Assembly (NCBI GenBank): GCA_035578155.1
Contig: JAPWDM010000001.1
Coordinates: forward strand, 88,747,076 to 88,811,075
Reading direction: 5' to 3'
Length of the DNA stretch: 64,000 nt
Origin: Brachynemurus nebulosus
Lineage: Eukaryota; Arthropoda; Insecta; Neuroptera; Myrmeleontidae
A model generated the notes under the pieces. The model was not told where the DNA came from. It saw nothing but the letters and a program-made list of their open reading frames with translations, and made no database searches. Of this stretch, positions 49,404-61,787 are shown one piece after another (positions within the stretch are counted from its first letter, which is position 1; each line of letters begins with the position of its first letter). The translations under genes were made by a program, and so were the position numbers.

Positions 49404-50048
49404 TAGTGATGGAGAACTATCGATAGTTTTGACTATCGAAAACTATTGATATTTTTTTTGTTACTATCGATAGTTTTCAGTAGTTTTTTTCAGCCATTTC
49501 GTTTACTTATAAATACTATAATGATAATAAAAATTATAGCCAGAGATATAAAAACAACCATGGTGGCTACATTACTGGAAAACTTGGAAATGTCAGGGAA
49601 TTTTTACTTTCTGGAAAAGTCAAAGAATTTTATCAGAAGGCTGGAAAAAATTGATTTTTATATTTAGGGATAAAACTTCAATTATTTTGAGGTTAGATTT
49701 AAAAATTAGCGCGTATTTATTGCTTTGATCTTTTTTTTGTGCTTGTCATTTACTTTTTTACGTCAGAAATTTTTTTTTAGCTTTTTTGGGATAAAGTAGG
49801 GGTGGCAGTTTTCACAAAATAGTCAGGGAATTTTTTTAATAAAATATCTGGAAAACCTGGAAAAGTCAGGGAATTTGATCTTCAAAAATCTGTGGCCACC
49901 ATGACAACCATTTTAAGGGAATTTCCGGCGACCTTTTTTTTTTCTCGCCGGCTATCCAAATGCCGCCCAAGTCAAAAAACTCAATACTATCGAACATCAA
50001 AAATTATCGATAGTTGGAATTAGAATTATCGATAGTTCTCCATCACTA
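49404..50048. mobile_element. hAT-like element with perfect 8-bp duplication
   Basis: Its TIRs are TAGTGATGGAGAACTATCGA on the left and the exact complement on the right. It is flanked by identical GTAGGTAT octamers (49396-49403 and 50049-50056). The 8-bp duplication and short TIRs fit the hAT superfamily. There is no transposase. Inside, about 49560-49900, lies a second inverted structure ending in TGGTGG(C/T)(C/T)AC repeats with CTGGAAAAGTCAGGGAATTT motifs, probably another nested element. It sits within the non-LTR fragment. Confidence 0.85.
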
Positions 50049-50165
50049 GTAGGTATGACACATATTATATTATATATACTTAATACTTATTGTAATGATT
50101 GTACCTCTGACATTTTGTATACCTGGAAAGGTCTTTACACTAATAAATTATTATTATTACTGTCA

Positions 50166-51530
50166 TTATTATATCATCATATTAAACCTGAAGACCGCTT
50201 CTACCATTCTAATAAGAAAAACTTCGCACAGTTCGCACATTTTTGTACACACAAATATTTAAGTTTGATTATGAAAAACGAATATTTACTTGTAAGATCG
50301 CTCCTAATTCATTCCTACTCCTGTACAAAAGTCTATTCCCACTTCACTTCAATAATCACTCCTGCTTCACTCCCACTATTGAAAAAAAATACTTCTATTT
50401 CACTTCTAAATCTAAGAAATACGACTTTATAAAAAAAAAATCCTTCTAAAAAAGTACTCTAAAACACCTATTTTCCATTTTTACCACTCTTTTTTTCAGT
50501 TTAACTTAGTTATATTAGCATTATCTTAAAAAAAAAACGCAACTTAATAGTTTTGCGTAGGTTTTAAGATGAGATACCTCTGTTCAAAAAAAAGCGCTCC
50601 TAGAATACAACTGTAGTTCTGTTCTTTTCAAATATTTTTCTATGACAATTTAACTCATAGTGTATCAAGTCCCATAAGAATATTGTAGTTTTTTCACTTT
50701 TACCATGGAAAAAAGTTAGGACAGATTTTTACAGCGAAAAAATGGTACAAAATATTTCATTGGTCATTTCATTGTAGGTAAACACGATAAAAATGAAACA
50801 AAAATTCGTATTGGTAAATTTAACTAATTTCAGAACCATAGTAACAATGTATTAAATGATAATATGAATTATACTAATTTATTTTATTTGTTAGATTGTC
50901 TTACCGTATTACACTTGAATTTTATATTTTTTCTGAATAAATTTCTGTTTTCTACAACTCAAATTTCTTGCCTAAAAGCAATTTAACCCGAAGAACTGTC
51001 AACTTAAAAACGCTTCAGCTTCGCTGTCGCGTTTTTGTTAGTTGACAATTCTACTCGTTAAATTGCTAGGCAACAAATTGTCGTTAGATAAACTCAAATT
51101 TATTCGAAAAAATACAAACCTCTCGTGTAATAATAAGTGAAAAAATTTAACAAGTATCCCAAAACATGCACTAAGCGATGTTGTTAATTTTTTAAATGAA
51201 TATTTATTTTGCTATTGAAAGTCTATAATTTAAAGATACTGGAAAATTCAAATTTCCTCCTTCGCACTGTGTAATTTACAAGATTTATTTTATAAAAATG
51301 TCAAAAATAATCTTAGGACAAAACATTTTACATATTTTTAGTATTATTTTTTTTTTTGTTTACTAATTATATATACAAACTTACTTATTGCGTTTCTGTG
51401 AAATGAGGTGTTAATTTCTTAACACTGATGTTCGTTTAACTATGTACTGTCCGTAATTATATACATTGTAATTTACATGTAAATATTATTCATTTTCCTT
51501 TACTAACATGTTATTTAAATTTGATTTCAG
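50166..51530. other. Intronic; no gene seen
   Basis: Between the non-LTR tail and the microexon. The 125-codon ORF at 50055-50432 begins in the LINE 3' UTR and has no family. AAAACGCTTCAGCTTCGCTG at 51007 lies inside a weak inverted stretch (GAACTGTCAACT and AGTTGACAATTC). Confidence 0.5.
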
Positions 51531-51574
51531 TCGTTCCAGGGAAGTCAAGGGCGAGCCTACCTATTCAACTCTGT
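51531..51574 (+). CDS. YPEL: Yippee-like protein, 44-bp internal microexon
   Basis: Directly after the acceptor TTTGATTTCAG (ending 51530) the frame reads SFQGSQGRAYLFNS plus two bases of a Val codon. A consensus donor GTAAGT follows at 51575. This is the universally conserved YPEL segment that comes directly after HDELISK, so it joins in frame to the exon ending at 43722 (phase 0 in, phase 2 out). With that exon, 146 coding bases are in view, about 40% of a usual YPEL protein. The remaining segment with the second Cys pair was looked for by eye down to base 64000 and not seen, so the next intron is probably over 12.4 kb. At 44 bp and far from its neighbours, this exon is easily missed by gene predictors. 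Confidence 0.93.
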
Positions 51575-51872
51575 GTAAGTATTACTACACATTAGGTTAT
51601 TCCAATCGATATTTTTATTTAATCGACAATGTTATTTAATTTGAGTAACCTCCTATTTACGTCATTTTTTTAGAATTAATTTACTGTTGTACCTTTATTA
51701 TTCATTTATTCGGAGAATGTCGTTCAATTTTAAGAATTGACTAAACTGAACATAACTAAATTTTTTGACATTTTTGTGTATATTTGTGCATGATCTTTAT
51801 GTATATTTTATATACCGTAAACTCACATAACTTATTAAACTTTACCATACCATCATTGACTAATAAAGGTAA

Positions 51873-52036
51873 AAAATCTGGAAATGGATATCCGGCTTAT
51901 AGGTAGCTGATGGAAACGGAGAGTTTATACTTAATTATAAATATTTATTGCAAAATTTGCCCATTTCTCTACCTAAATTTAAAAAAAAAATATTAAAAAT
52001 AAAATTTTTTCGATTTTCAGTCTTATCAAAGATTTT

Positions 52037-52107
<71 letters not shown>

Positions 52108-52266
52108 TAAAAAATGACTTTGAAAATCGAAAAAATTTTATTTTCAATATTTTTTTAAATTTAGGTAGAGAAATGGGCAAATTTTGCAATAAATATTTAT
52201 AATTAAGTATAAACTCTCCGTTTCCATCAGCTACCTATAAGCCGGATATCCATTTCCAGATTTTAT
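51873..52266. repeat. Palindrome with (TA)n centre in the Yippee-like intron
   Basis: Arms about 51873-52039 and 52103-52266 mirror each other closely (ATCTGGAAATGGATATCCGG at the left end, its complement at the right). A (TA)n tract forms the loop. Opposed ORFs (51935-52189 and 51948-52202) share their ends because of the symmetry. It may be a MITE; no duplication is clear because of TA-rich flanks. Confidence 0.85.
52040..52102. repeat. (TA)n at the centre of a palindrome
   Basis: Forms the loop of the 51873-52266 palindrome. Confidence 0.95.
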
Positions 52267-52273
52267 ATATAGG

Positions 52274-53896
<1,623 letters not shown>

Positions 53897-54165
53897 TGCA
53901 TTATTTTTATTCTAAATACAAGTAGGCGAATAGTAATTTTAAAAAATTTGAAAAAAAAATGAACTTACTTGTATAACAAATGCAATACACAAATATTAAG
54001 TAATTTAAAAATCTTATTAAAGTCACTGTTTATTTATAAAGTAGGAATTTTGGATTTCTATTATTTATAAAATAGAAATTTTGGATTTTTTTGGAAAGAA
54101 AAAATATCTTCATAATCATAATTCGACTTCCGTGATGGGGCCCCGCTGCTCACGGCGTTTTTTTT
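53897..54165 (-). mobile_element. Repeat block L, deleted copy in reverse
   Basis: Read on the minus strand, this starts with CGCCGTGAGCAGCGGGGCCC, jumps over about 300 bp present in the other copies, then follows the segment equivalent to 62145-62345. It stops at AATAATGCATT, where the non-LTR relic begins. The shared ATAATGCATT at the join suggests microhomology or a 5'-truncated retrotransposon landing in this block. Confidence 0.7.
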
Positions 54166-56600
54166 AATACAGTTTCTTTTTTTAAAAGGTATATAGGGAA
54201 TAGTTAGGTATATAGGGAAATGTATATAGGGAATAGGGTTTTAAAGGGAATAGTTAAAAGTACTTCTAATGAAGTGGTCTAATACTTGAGAGGATTCCTT
54301 ATTAACTCTTTTAGTACCGCCGTATATTCCAATATTTTAGATAAAAAATTTAATATCTCTATAAATATAATTGCAAGTTTGGTAGGTTTTGCTTAATTTA
54401 TTTACAATATGACCGCTCTTTACTATACAGCCTCCAGTTACCGATATAAGACAATGCACACTCTTCAGTTGAATTTTTTCTAAAAATTAGTATGACGAGC
54501 TGAGCTCGTCATTAGTCCTAAAAGGGTTAATTGCTGAAGAAATTGGACAATTTATTACCAATTCACAATTACCCCATGATTTTAAAATTGTGGGGTAATT
54601 GTGAACGTCATTCACAAATGCCCCCATTCGATCAAATATTTCAGTAGTGTTCTTTTCAGTTGAAAATGTTGATGAAGATGATGGTGACCGTATTGTACAA
54701 GTTTCCGTCATACAAACAATATAAAAAAAAAATTGTGTAAAGAGCGATATGTTTTGTGTATTAATCTACGAAATCATTGCTGTGCTCCCTTACCCAATAA
54801 CAACTTACAAAAACAGAAAAATTACTTGTTTTCAACGGCTCTGTGGGTGTCCAAGAACAGTAGGATTAACACAAAATCATTGTTTTTTTTTTTTATTTAA
54901 AGTATTAGGCCTAATAGATTGTTGTCTTTTATTCATATAAGCTAAATGTGGAGTTTATTTTCAAAAAGCAATTTCTGAGAAAAAACTGATTTTGAGATTA
55001 ATCAAAAAGCAATTCTGAGAAAAAACTGATTTTGAGATTAATATACAATTGTAAACTTTATTTAGAAAGCCATTATTCTAAACGGAAATCTTTTTCCCAA
55101 ACTGACTACAAAAAGGGCATCAAATTTTAAGTTTATTTTCAAAACGAAATATCTGAATAATAATTTGTTTTCAAAACGCAATTTCTGAAATTTTATTTTC
55201 AAACTGAAATATCTTTAATCTCTTGAATTAAATAAAGACCATTATTTTGAAATTTTTAACGTGCATAAAGGTATATTAGTAAAAAAAAAATACACCTGGA
55301 ACGGAAAACCCAACAGAAAATATTACGCTCTAAACCTTTTAACTCATTGTTTGTTGCATCATAGCATCATGGATAATATGAGTAGCTTGTTACTATCATT
55401 AGTGCTTGAAAAAAATACCGGAAGTCAAAAGAAGAAAGTGCTACAAACCGAAAGGAAAGAGAAAAATTGATAAGTCTAAATTACTTTATGCTATTCCATA
55501 TTTTTACAAAATAAAGCAAATATTTTACTTAGCAAAAAAATCACGTTTATCTTTTTATGTGTGACAATTGTTTCAAGCTTAAAAGCCCATTTTTAAACAA
55601 AGTAAGATGACTTTATTTATATGAAGGTAGAAAAAATGTTTAAAATTTAATTTTTACAAACAATTTTTAGAAAGCCATAACAAAAAAAAAAAGAAATACG
55701 AAAATCAAGTTGAAGATGAAAAAAGCGGCAGAATGGGACTGCATTGGGGAAGCCTGTAGGGTGAAAATTTAACATAATACTAATTGCTTGGGAAAAATAT
55801 ATTGAATATTATTCATTTTAATTTTCATTTTAGGCAATGAATTTGTTACTTTTTTGCAATTTTGTTTTCAAAATGAAATATCATAAAGTTTTATTTTCAA
55901 AATGACTTTTTTTGAGAACACATTTTTATGGGGATTAATTTGAATTAGATTTTTATACTGACTGAGGTTCTTCTTTATAGCATCCCAACTTTGTTATTCA
56001 CTTAGAAAATTAGATTTTGTTAGAAATTGCTTTTTGAAAATAAGCTCCACAAATGTATTTCCTTGAAAAAGTCTCATTTTCCTTGTTTTTGTGTGAATAC
56101 ATTAAATTTTTTGATTTTTTGTATGATAAAATGACAAAATGTCATCAAAATATCATTTTTAGCTTGCAATAAATTTGTTCCTACAGTTTTGGTTATTTTT
56201 ATTTAACCTTGATTTTTTGTACAAATTTGAGGTATGGGTAACTTGCATTAAATAAAGGGCAATTGCGAACGCTAAAGTGTGATGAAAAATTTTCAAAGTG
56301 GGGTAAGTGTGAAGAATTTGAGTTGGGCTTTATTCTGATGTACCTTACTTCCCTTGTAATCCATTCTAAATAATTTTTCTGATGGCATTCACTTTTACCC
56401 CAAAATTCATAAGATTTGCAAAACCGTGCCGGGGAAATGTGAATGGCTTATAAAATTTTTATTTTTCATACGAATTTGCTCAAAATTGGTGTGGTATTTT
56501 ATCTCAATTCATAAAAACTCATTCACAATTACCCCGGTCAACCCTATTGCATCAATTTAAATAGTGAGTCAAGCAGTAAGACGATATGACTACCTTGTTT
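54166..56600. other. Probably intronic; possible old element about 54.5-56.55 kb
   Basis: GGGGTAATTGTGAAC near 54592 and TTCACAATTACCCCGGTCAA near 56522 are inverted. TTTTCAAAA.G.AAT.TCTGA phrases recur across 54955-56040, including a direct duplication of AAGCAATT(T)CTGAGAAAAAACTGA near 54966 and 55004. The ORFs at 54487-54711 (minus) and 55261-55470 are unrecognised. Confidence 0.4.
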
Positions 56601-56715
56601 AATGCAGGGACGTATTTATCCTAAATGCCGCCCGAGGCACTGTAAGAAAGGCGGCCCTTGCTTTTTCGAAAAATAAAAATTTTTTAAAAAGTTTTGATAA
56701 CTTTTTCATTTTTAG

Positions 56716-56832
56716 GGAATTTCCAAAACTGAAAATACGCTATTACGGCCATGTTCATGGCGCAATCTCAGGCCGAGACTATAACAGAAATATGTTTTGA
56801 GGTCCCTAGAAAACGAAAATGAGATTCACTAA
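56716..56832 (-). mobile_element. Repeat A fragment left of the mariner element
   Basis: Contains CGCTATTACGGCCATGTTCA and TTTTGAGGTCCCTAGAAAAC, ending in ATTCACTA and (TA)n. The adjoining TA-rich DNA received the mariner element. Confidence 0.65.
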
Positions 56833-57365
56833 TATATATATATATATAATTACGTGTAGGTCACTACATAAGTTTTGTCGTATACAAAATAAATGAGAGA
56901 TATGGTAAAACTGATGACAGATTTATAAAAACAAACTAACATAAACAATAACAGCACAAGTTATATGATGAAACGTAGTTCAGTATATTTTTAATAACAC
57001 TAGACAACAAAAAAAAGTTTTTTTTCCTCGCGAACGAATTTATGTGATTTGTGTTCCTCATGCCTCCTATAGTGTAGAAACGTAAATGAAACATTTCAGT
57101 CACGTCACAAATTTGTGAGAAAAGTGTTTATTTATTTTTAACATTTAATGATATTTTTAAAGAAAATTAATTTATGTAGACCAAAAAACGAACATTTTTT
57201 AATTTTTTTTTTAAATTTTAACATGCATATGACATATTAAGTTAAAATGGAATAGTTAAAATTAAGAAGCAAAACTAAAATACCATCAAAACTATGTGAA
57301 ATAATATTGTAATTGCGTAAATGCGATGAATAGCTAATGTTTGTTGTTCTTTTTTATCTGCACTG

Positions 57366-57729
57366 TAGGAGCGTAACTACCAATTTCGCGCCCTAGGGCG
57401 AATTTGACTCAAGCTCTCCTGCCTCAAAAATTATCTTTTTTTCTGTAAATGAGCAAAATAAAATTGCTGTAAATATGTAAAATTTTCGTTTCTTCGTCAA
57501 GAAAAAAAATGAAACATCCATTTTTTTTTATTTCTTTTCCGTAGGAAGTACCTCTAGCGAGCAAAGAAATTTCCAATTTTCTTTTACAGGTTCTATGGAC
57601 TATAACATAAAAACACTAACACCAATAAAAAATTTCTTTTACTTCTTGCACCTACATTTTATAAGTTATGCCCCGCGCAATGCGCTCTGAAGCGACTGCT
57701 TCATATGCTCCATTGTAGTTATGCCTCTG
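57366..57729. mobile_element. hAT-like MITE nested in the mariner 5' region
   Basis: The ends resemble the common insect hAT terminus CAGAGGCGTAACTAC: TAGGAGCGTAACTAC on the left and the complement of CAGAGGCATAACTAC on the right (11 of 15 positions alike). No 8-bp duplication is recognisable, so it is either old or mis-bounded. No coding capacity. Confidence 0.45.
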
Positions 57730-58000
57730 CTTATTGAGCTATAAAATATATCCTTGATTTAATGTTTTTCCGTACAATGGACAAAATTTTCTTACTTTTT
57801 GTAATTTTTTTGCTTGGTTCTAAATAAAATATAGTGCTAAAATCTTCCGTGACGTTTTAAAATATACCCACTCTTTGTGACGTGACTGAGCAAAATTAAT
57901 GTTTTTCTAGTACCAGGAGTGATTCCACCTACACATTTCACGGTATGTTTTTCTCGAGGTTTTTTTAGTGTTGCTCAGTGTAATTATTTGAAAGTTAAAA

Positions 58001-58646
58001 ATGACGGACTTGATTCGTCGCGACATTTGTGCTATAATCTTATATAATTTTAAGCGTGGCTTAACTAAGCAACAATGTTTCGATGAAATGAATGGTGCAT
58101 TGGAAGAAACATGTCCATCTTTGAGGACCACAGAAATGTGCTTTATTCAATTCAATGGTGGCAATTTTAACTTGGACGATGATTTGAGGCCGGGTAGACC
58201 AACAAAAGTCACTACCGATAAAAACATTGAGGTAGTACGAAATCTACTGGAGACAGATCGACATATGATATTTCGACAGATCAAGGAAACCCTTAACTTA
58301 AATACATCAACTACCCATCGAATTCTCCACGACCATCTAAAAGTACGGAAACTTTGTTCACTCTGGGTACCACACATGATTACTGACAAACTTAGAGAAC
58401 AGCATGTGAATTGGTGCCAAAACACCTTCCTTTAGTCCAGACTTAATGTCATGTGACTGCGCTTTTTCCATTCGAAAGAAGCAATTAAGGTGCAAGTTTA
58501 CCTATGATGAAGAGCTTGTAAGCGCATTTGAGGAGATATGTGGTAGTGTTCCAACAGGATTCTGGACCGACGTATTAAATAAATGGTTCGCGCGTATGAG
58601 GAAATGCATTAATTCTAGTGGACATTACTTCGAAAAAAAAAAATAA
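58001..58646 (+). pseudogene. Mariner transposase with central catalytic region deleted
   Basis: ATG 58001 opens 144 codons typical of the mariner DNA-binding half: MTDLIRRDICAIILYNFKRG, LRPGRPTKVTTDKNIEVVRN, TTHRILHDHL and WVPHMITDKLREQHVNWCQ (the WVPH.LT linker). A stop lies at 58433. Overlapping it in another frame from 58431 comes the C-terminal part, SPDLMSCDCAF, equivalent to the family's SPDL.P.D with the third catalytic Asp, ending WFARMRKCINSSGHYFEK. Roughly 110 residues carrying the first two catalytic Asp residues are missing, so the enzyme cannot be active. The C-terminus resembles insect mariners of the DD41D/rosa type more than Mos1, but the spacing that would prove it is deleted. 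Confidence 0.88.
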
Positions 58647-58679
58647 TTGAGAGTACGACAAAACTTATATAGTGACCAC

Positions 58680-58680
<1 letters not shown>

Positions 58681-58746
<66 letters not shown>
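58681..58746. repeat. (TA)n between mariner and a MITE
   Basis: Both neighbours have TA targets. The tract probably served as landing site for both. Confidence 0.95.
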
Positions 58747-58747
<1 letters not shown>

Positions 58748-59201
58748 TGTGTGAGTTTTTCGGGGGTTGCCATTTTTATTACAGCCAAACCGTTGATTTA
58801 ATCGGAAAATTGTTCAAATAAGAGAGTTGTAGAAATCGACGGGGGCAACCGATTGCTATAGTCAGGAGCTTTACAGCTCTTATGGTTTTCGAGCTATGAT
58901 ACAAACTTATAGATTTTTAAATGGGACTATATATTAATTTTTCGATAAAACTGATCTAATGCATTAATTAACAACATAAATGAGCAAAAAAATTTTTTTA
59001 CCCAACTTTAATTTTTTAATTTTTCTTTAATTTATCAATTAGGCGGTAAAAATGTGCATATGTATTTGAGGCTACTTCAACCGACAGTGTTCTGGTTGGT
59101 TACATTTCTATTACATTCAAGAAAAGAACCTTTTCCAGTACCATTTTTGTCATACAAATTTGGCTGTAATAAAAATGGCAACTCTCAAAAAACTCACACG
59201 G
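58747..59201. mobile_element. TA-flanked MITE with about 44-bp TIRs
   Basis: The ends CTGTGTGAGTTTTTCGGGGG and, as complement, CCGTGTGAGTTTTTTGAGAG continue into a shared GTTGCCATTTTTATTACAGC. TA lies at both ends within TA-rich flanks. The short length, TIRs and TA target fit a Tc1/mariner-type MITE. Non-coding. It sits just after the mariner element, separated by (TA)n. Confidence 0.8.
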
Positions 59202-59234
59202 TATATATATACTAGCGGAAACAATTAAAGGATC

Positions 59235-60590
59235 AAAAAAAAAAATTCCAAATTCTTAGCGAGTTTTCGAATGGCTGTATCTTCGTGAATAATGATCGTA
59301 TCGGAGTCGTAGACAAAGCAATTTAAAGCTGGAAGTTTCTAGTTTTGGAATCTTGCGATAAAAAAATTTTCAAAGCAACGTGTATCGCTCAAACCTAATA
59401 AATACACTGAACAAAAAATTTTCAAAATTTTTTCGGTTTCTTTTTTTGGTCCACGGACTTGGAAAAAAATTTTCCGACTTAACCACCATATGGACCGGAT
59501 AACTTGTTCATTCAGCTTTAATTTGCTTTTTTTAGGCCTCTTTATACGATCACTTCTCGCTGCGATATCGGGCTTTGAATGGAAAAGGATCATTTCGTCT
59601 TTGACCATCGATAATATCAGCAACCAATGATCACACAGAAAATTAAAGATGGGTTTTAAAAACTCGAATAAATTCTCTACAAGGATTAGCCATTGTTTTT
59701 TCGGAAAAGAATTTTTTTGCATACTCTACATGAATTTGAAAAATCGAGAAAAAAAGAGCTTTTGGTGGCTTTTTGGAAAATCCAGCGCTGAATTAAAAAT
59801 ATCGAGCAAACCATTAATGTTAAGTGTGCCTTTCACAGTTCAGTATACCCACAAAAACCCCACAGAGTTTCAATTTAATCCATCCAGCCGTTTTTTTCGT
59901 TTCATTCGATTGAATTTTTGAAAAAATTAAAAGATCAGTTTTTTACTCTTAAACTTTCATAATCTTGAACAAAAGTTCAAGTTAAAAAAATGATAATTTT
60001 TTCAAAAATTCAATCGAATGAAAGAAAAAACGGCTGGATGGATTAAATTGAAACTCTGTGGGGTCTTTGTGGGTATGTTGAACTTTAAAATCCACACTTA
60101 ACATTAATGGTTTGCTAGATATTTTTAATTCAGCGTTGGTTTTTCCAAAAAGCCGCCAAAAGCTCTCTTTTTCTCGATTTTTCAAATTCATGTAGAGAAT
60201 GCAAAAAAATTTTTTTCCGACAAAACAATGGCTAATCCTTGTAGAGAATTTATTCGTGTTTTTAAAACACATGTTCAATTTTCTGTGTGATCATTGGTTG
60301 CTGAGATATCGATGGTCAAAGACGGAATGATCCTTTTCCATTCAAAGCCCGATATCTCAGCGAGAAGTGGTCGTATAAAGCCGTGGACCAAAAAAAAAAA
60401 AAAACCAAAAAAATTTTGAACAATTTTTTTCAGTGTATTTATTAGGATGGAGCGATAGACGTTGCTTTGAAAATTTTTTTATGGCAAGATCCCAAAACTA
60501 GAAACTTCCAGCTTTAAATTGCTTTGTTTACGACTCCGATACGACCATTTTTCACGAAGGTACAGCCATTCGCAAAATCGCTAAAAAGGG
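59235..60590. repeat. Large inverted repeat, arms about 600-690 bp
   Basis: Left arm about 59235-59930 and right arm about 59990-60590 mirror each other with moderate divergence, around a 60-bp centre. Examples are GGAAACTTCCAGCTTTAAATTGC-type outer motifs and AAAACGGCTGGATGGATTAA inner motifs. Each arm carries a similar ORF of about 90 codons reading outside-in (59649-59921 +, 59982-60278 -), alike over most of their length. No family is recognised, and the differences are mostly non-synonymous with small indels, which argues against selection. Confidence 0.75.
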
Positions 60591-61268
60591 TGTCGCAGGA
60601 TAAGCCGGTGAAAACTGCCCCCGAAACTTCGAGGTCGAAATTATAATAAAATGATGTACTTTTGTGAGAAAAACAGTAATACAAAATTATACCCCCCTAG
60701 AGCTTCTACAGGGGGAAAAAAAGACCTTCAACCCCAAAATTATTTTATATTTCGGATTCTAGCTGGGCTAATGTGTTCCAGTTCTTGTTAATGTTTGTCT
60801 CCTCTCAGACTTATTATAAAAATAATCAGAGGCGCTTTATGTTATTTGTAATTACAAAAAATAATTTTTTTATTCCCACCCCTATTTGGAAAGGGTGGTT
60901 TTCGTTGGCGTACATTCACCATTTTTTCACAAAATATGTATCTATCCCTAAAATACATACACACGAAATCTCATTATTATTGATGCAATGGAACATAGTT
61001 AAATATAGATAAGGAAGTAGTATGACGGAGCTTAGTAAATAATACTACTAATAATACTAATAAAATTATTAACGTAACAACTTAATCTTATCTATATTAT
61101 CGATATGTCTCTCGTATCTCATTTCTCTTTCCATAAGAAAACTTCATACAATAGGTTTGATTTACCATCTTTTACCGTTAGTTAAAGATCGCCATACAGT
61201 GTTATTTTAACCAATACTGTCTTCAGTGTTATTTTAACCAATATTCTCTTAATTCTCTTAAAATCATA
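60591..61268. other. 5' flank of the DDE transposase relic
   Basis: Holds no recognised gene. The ORF at 60773-61012 is AT-rich. The element's own TIR was not identified. Confidence 0.4.
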
Positions 61269-61787
61269 ATGTCTGAAAAATGCATAAAATGTCATAGATG
61301 GCTACGTAATGTAAAAGGATATAATAAAGTGATTACCGAAGAAGACGATTTAGAATATATATCTAGTGCTCTTGGAATACAAATTGAAGTAAATAATATT
61401 TTGTGTAATTCCTGCCGTTTACGTATGTGTAAAAAACGTGCTACAAACACTTATCAGGAAGAAGTTAGTGATAGGGAAGGTGTATTATATGAACCCTCCA
61501 CATCATCAAGCTCTGCTGTCGAAGAAGAGTTTATAGAACTTCCTGTACTAAGGGTTGTTGCAACGCATAAATATTGTTGTATTTGTGGTTGTGTTAAAAA
61601 CTTAACTGTCGTTCCCAGTGATGCAAGATTACAATGTTATAAGAACAATTAAAAATCGTTTTTATTCAGATGATATAGAGAATATAAAACCATATTCCAA
61701 TTATAATGTAATACCAAAATCGGACTTAGCAAACATTTCCTCATTTCTGCAAACAACAACGAATATTTTCGAATCCATAAACAAAAA
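61269..61787 (+). pseudogene. N-terminal zinc-binding part of a DDE transposase, broken
   Basis: ATG 61269 opens a 127-codon frame with Cys pairs at residues 5/8 and 46/49 (C-x2-C-x37-C-x2-C), an acidic and Ser-rich linker (about 63-90), and a second Cys cluster at 103-108 (YCCICGC), followed by NLTVVPSDARLQCYK. The frame stops at 61650, but the neighbouring frame continues with NRFYSDDIENIKPYSNYNVI to about 61787. A short deletion has probably caused a frameshift. The helix-turn-helix part of what looks like the same protein resumes at 63703, so about 1.9 kb of foreign repeat splits the gene. I read the whole as an ISL2EU/IS5-like (PIF-Harbinger-related) transposase. The N-terminal zinc domain is presumably for DNA binding. 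A short direct repeat (CAGTGTTATTTTAACCAATA) occurs twice just upstream, at about 61197-61243. Confidence 0.55.

Larger units (their letters stand above)
48552..50165 (+). mobile_element. Non-LTR retrotransposon fragment interrupted by a hAT element
   Basis: The RT C-terminal frame begins at about 48565 with a decayed catalytic box (stop-N-DD instead of Y/F-A-DD). It continues ALIADSDYEDAKRSVTKVL, EWCYRNQLIVNLQK and TKFLGIIIDSNLKFNQ, a jockey/CR1-like RT pattern. A further stretch (LLWGRPVESNRAFIIQNKI) follows in another frame. The 3' end (50057-50165), with a CTGGAAAGGTCTTTACACTA segment, closes in an (ATT)-rich tail. A 645-bp element at 49404-50048 splits it. Stops and frameshifts are frequent, so this copy is older than the one at 52.4-53.9 kb. 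Confidence 0.75.
56853..58680 (+). mobile_element. Mariner-like element with intact TIRs
   Basis: Inverted ends read CGTGtaGGTCACTACATAAG... on the left and the complement of CGTGGTCACTATATAAG... on the right. Both continue into TTTTGTCGTA and both are flanked by TA. It encloses a mariner transposase relic at 58001-58646. At 1.83 kb it is longer than the usual 1.3 kb despite an internal coding deletion. A second element with ends like hAT MITEs (57366-57729) accounts for about 360 bp of the excess. The left end abuts a repeat A fragment and the right end abuts (TA)n and another MITE. Confidence 0.85.

Noticed and set aside
50055..50432. 125-codon + strand ORF
   Set aside because: Begins in a LINE 3' UTR and is low in complexity, with no family.
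58147..58425. Minus-strand ORF opposite the mariner transposase
   Set aside because: Antisense shadow. The + strand has clear transposase motifs.
59649..60278. Matching ORFs in both arms of a palindrome as a real gene pair
   Set aside because: Differences between arms do not favour synonymous changes and there is no known domain. Kept only as a finding to test.
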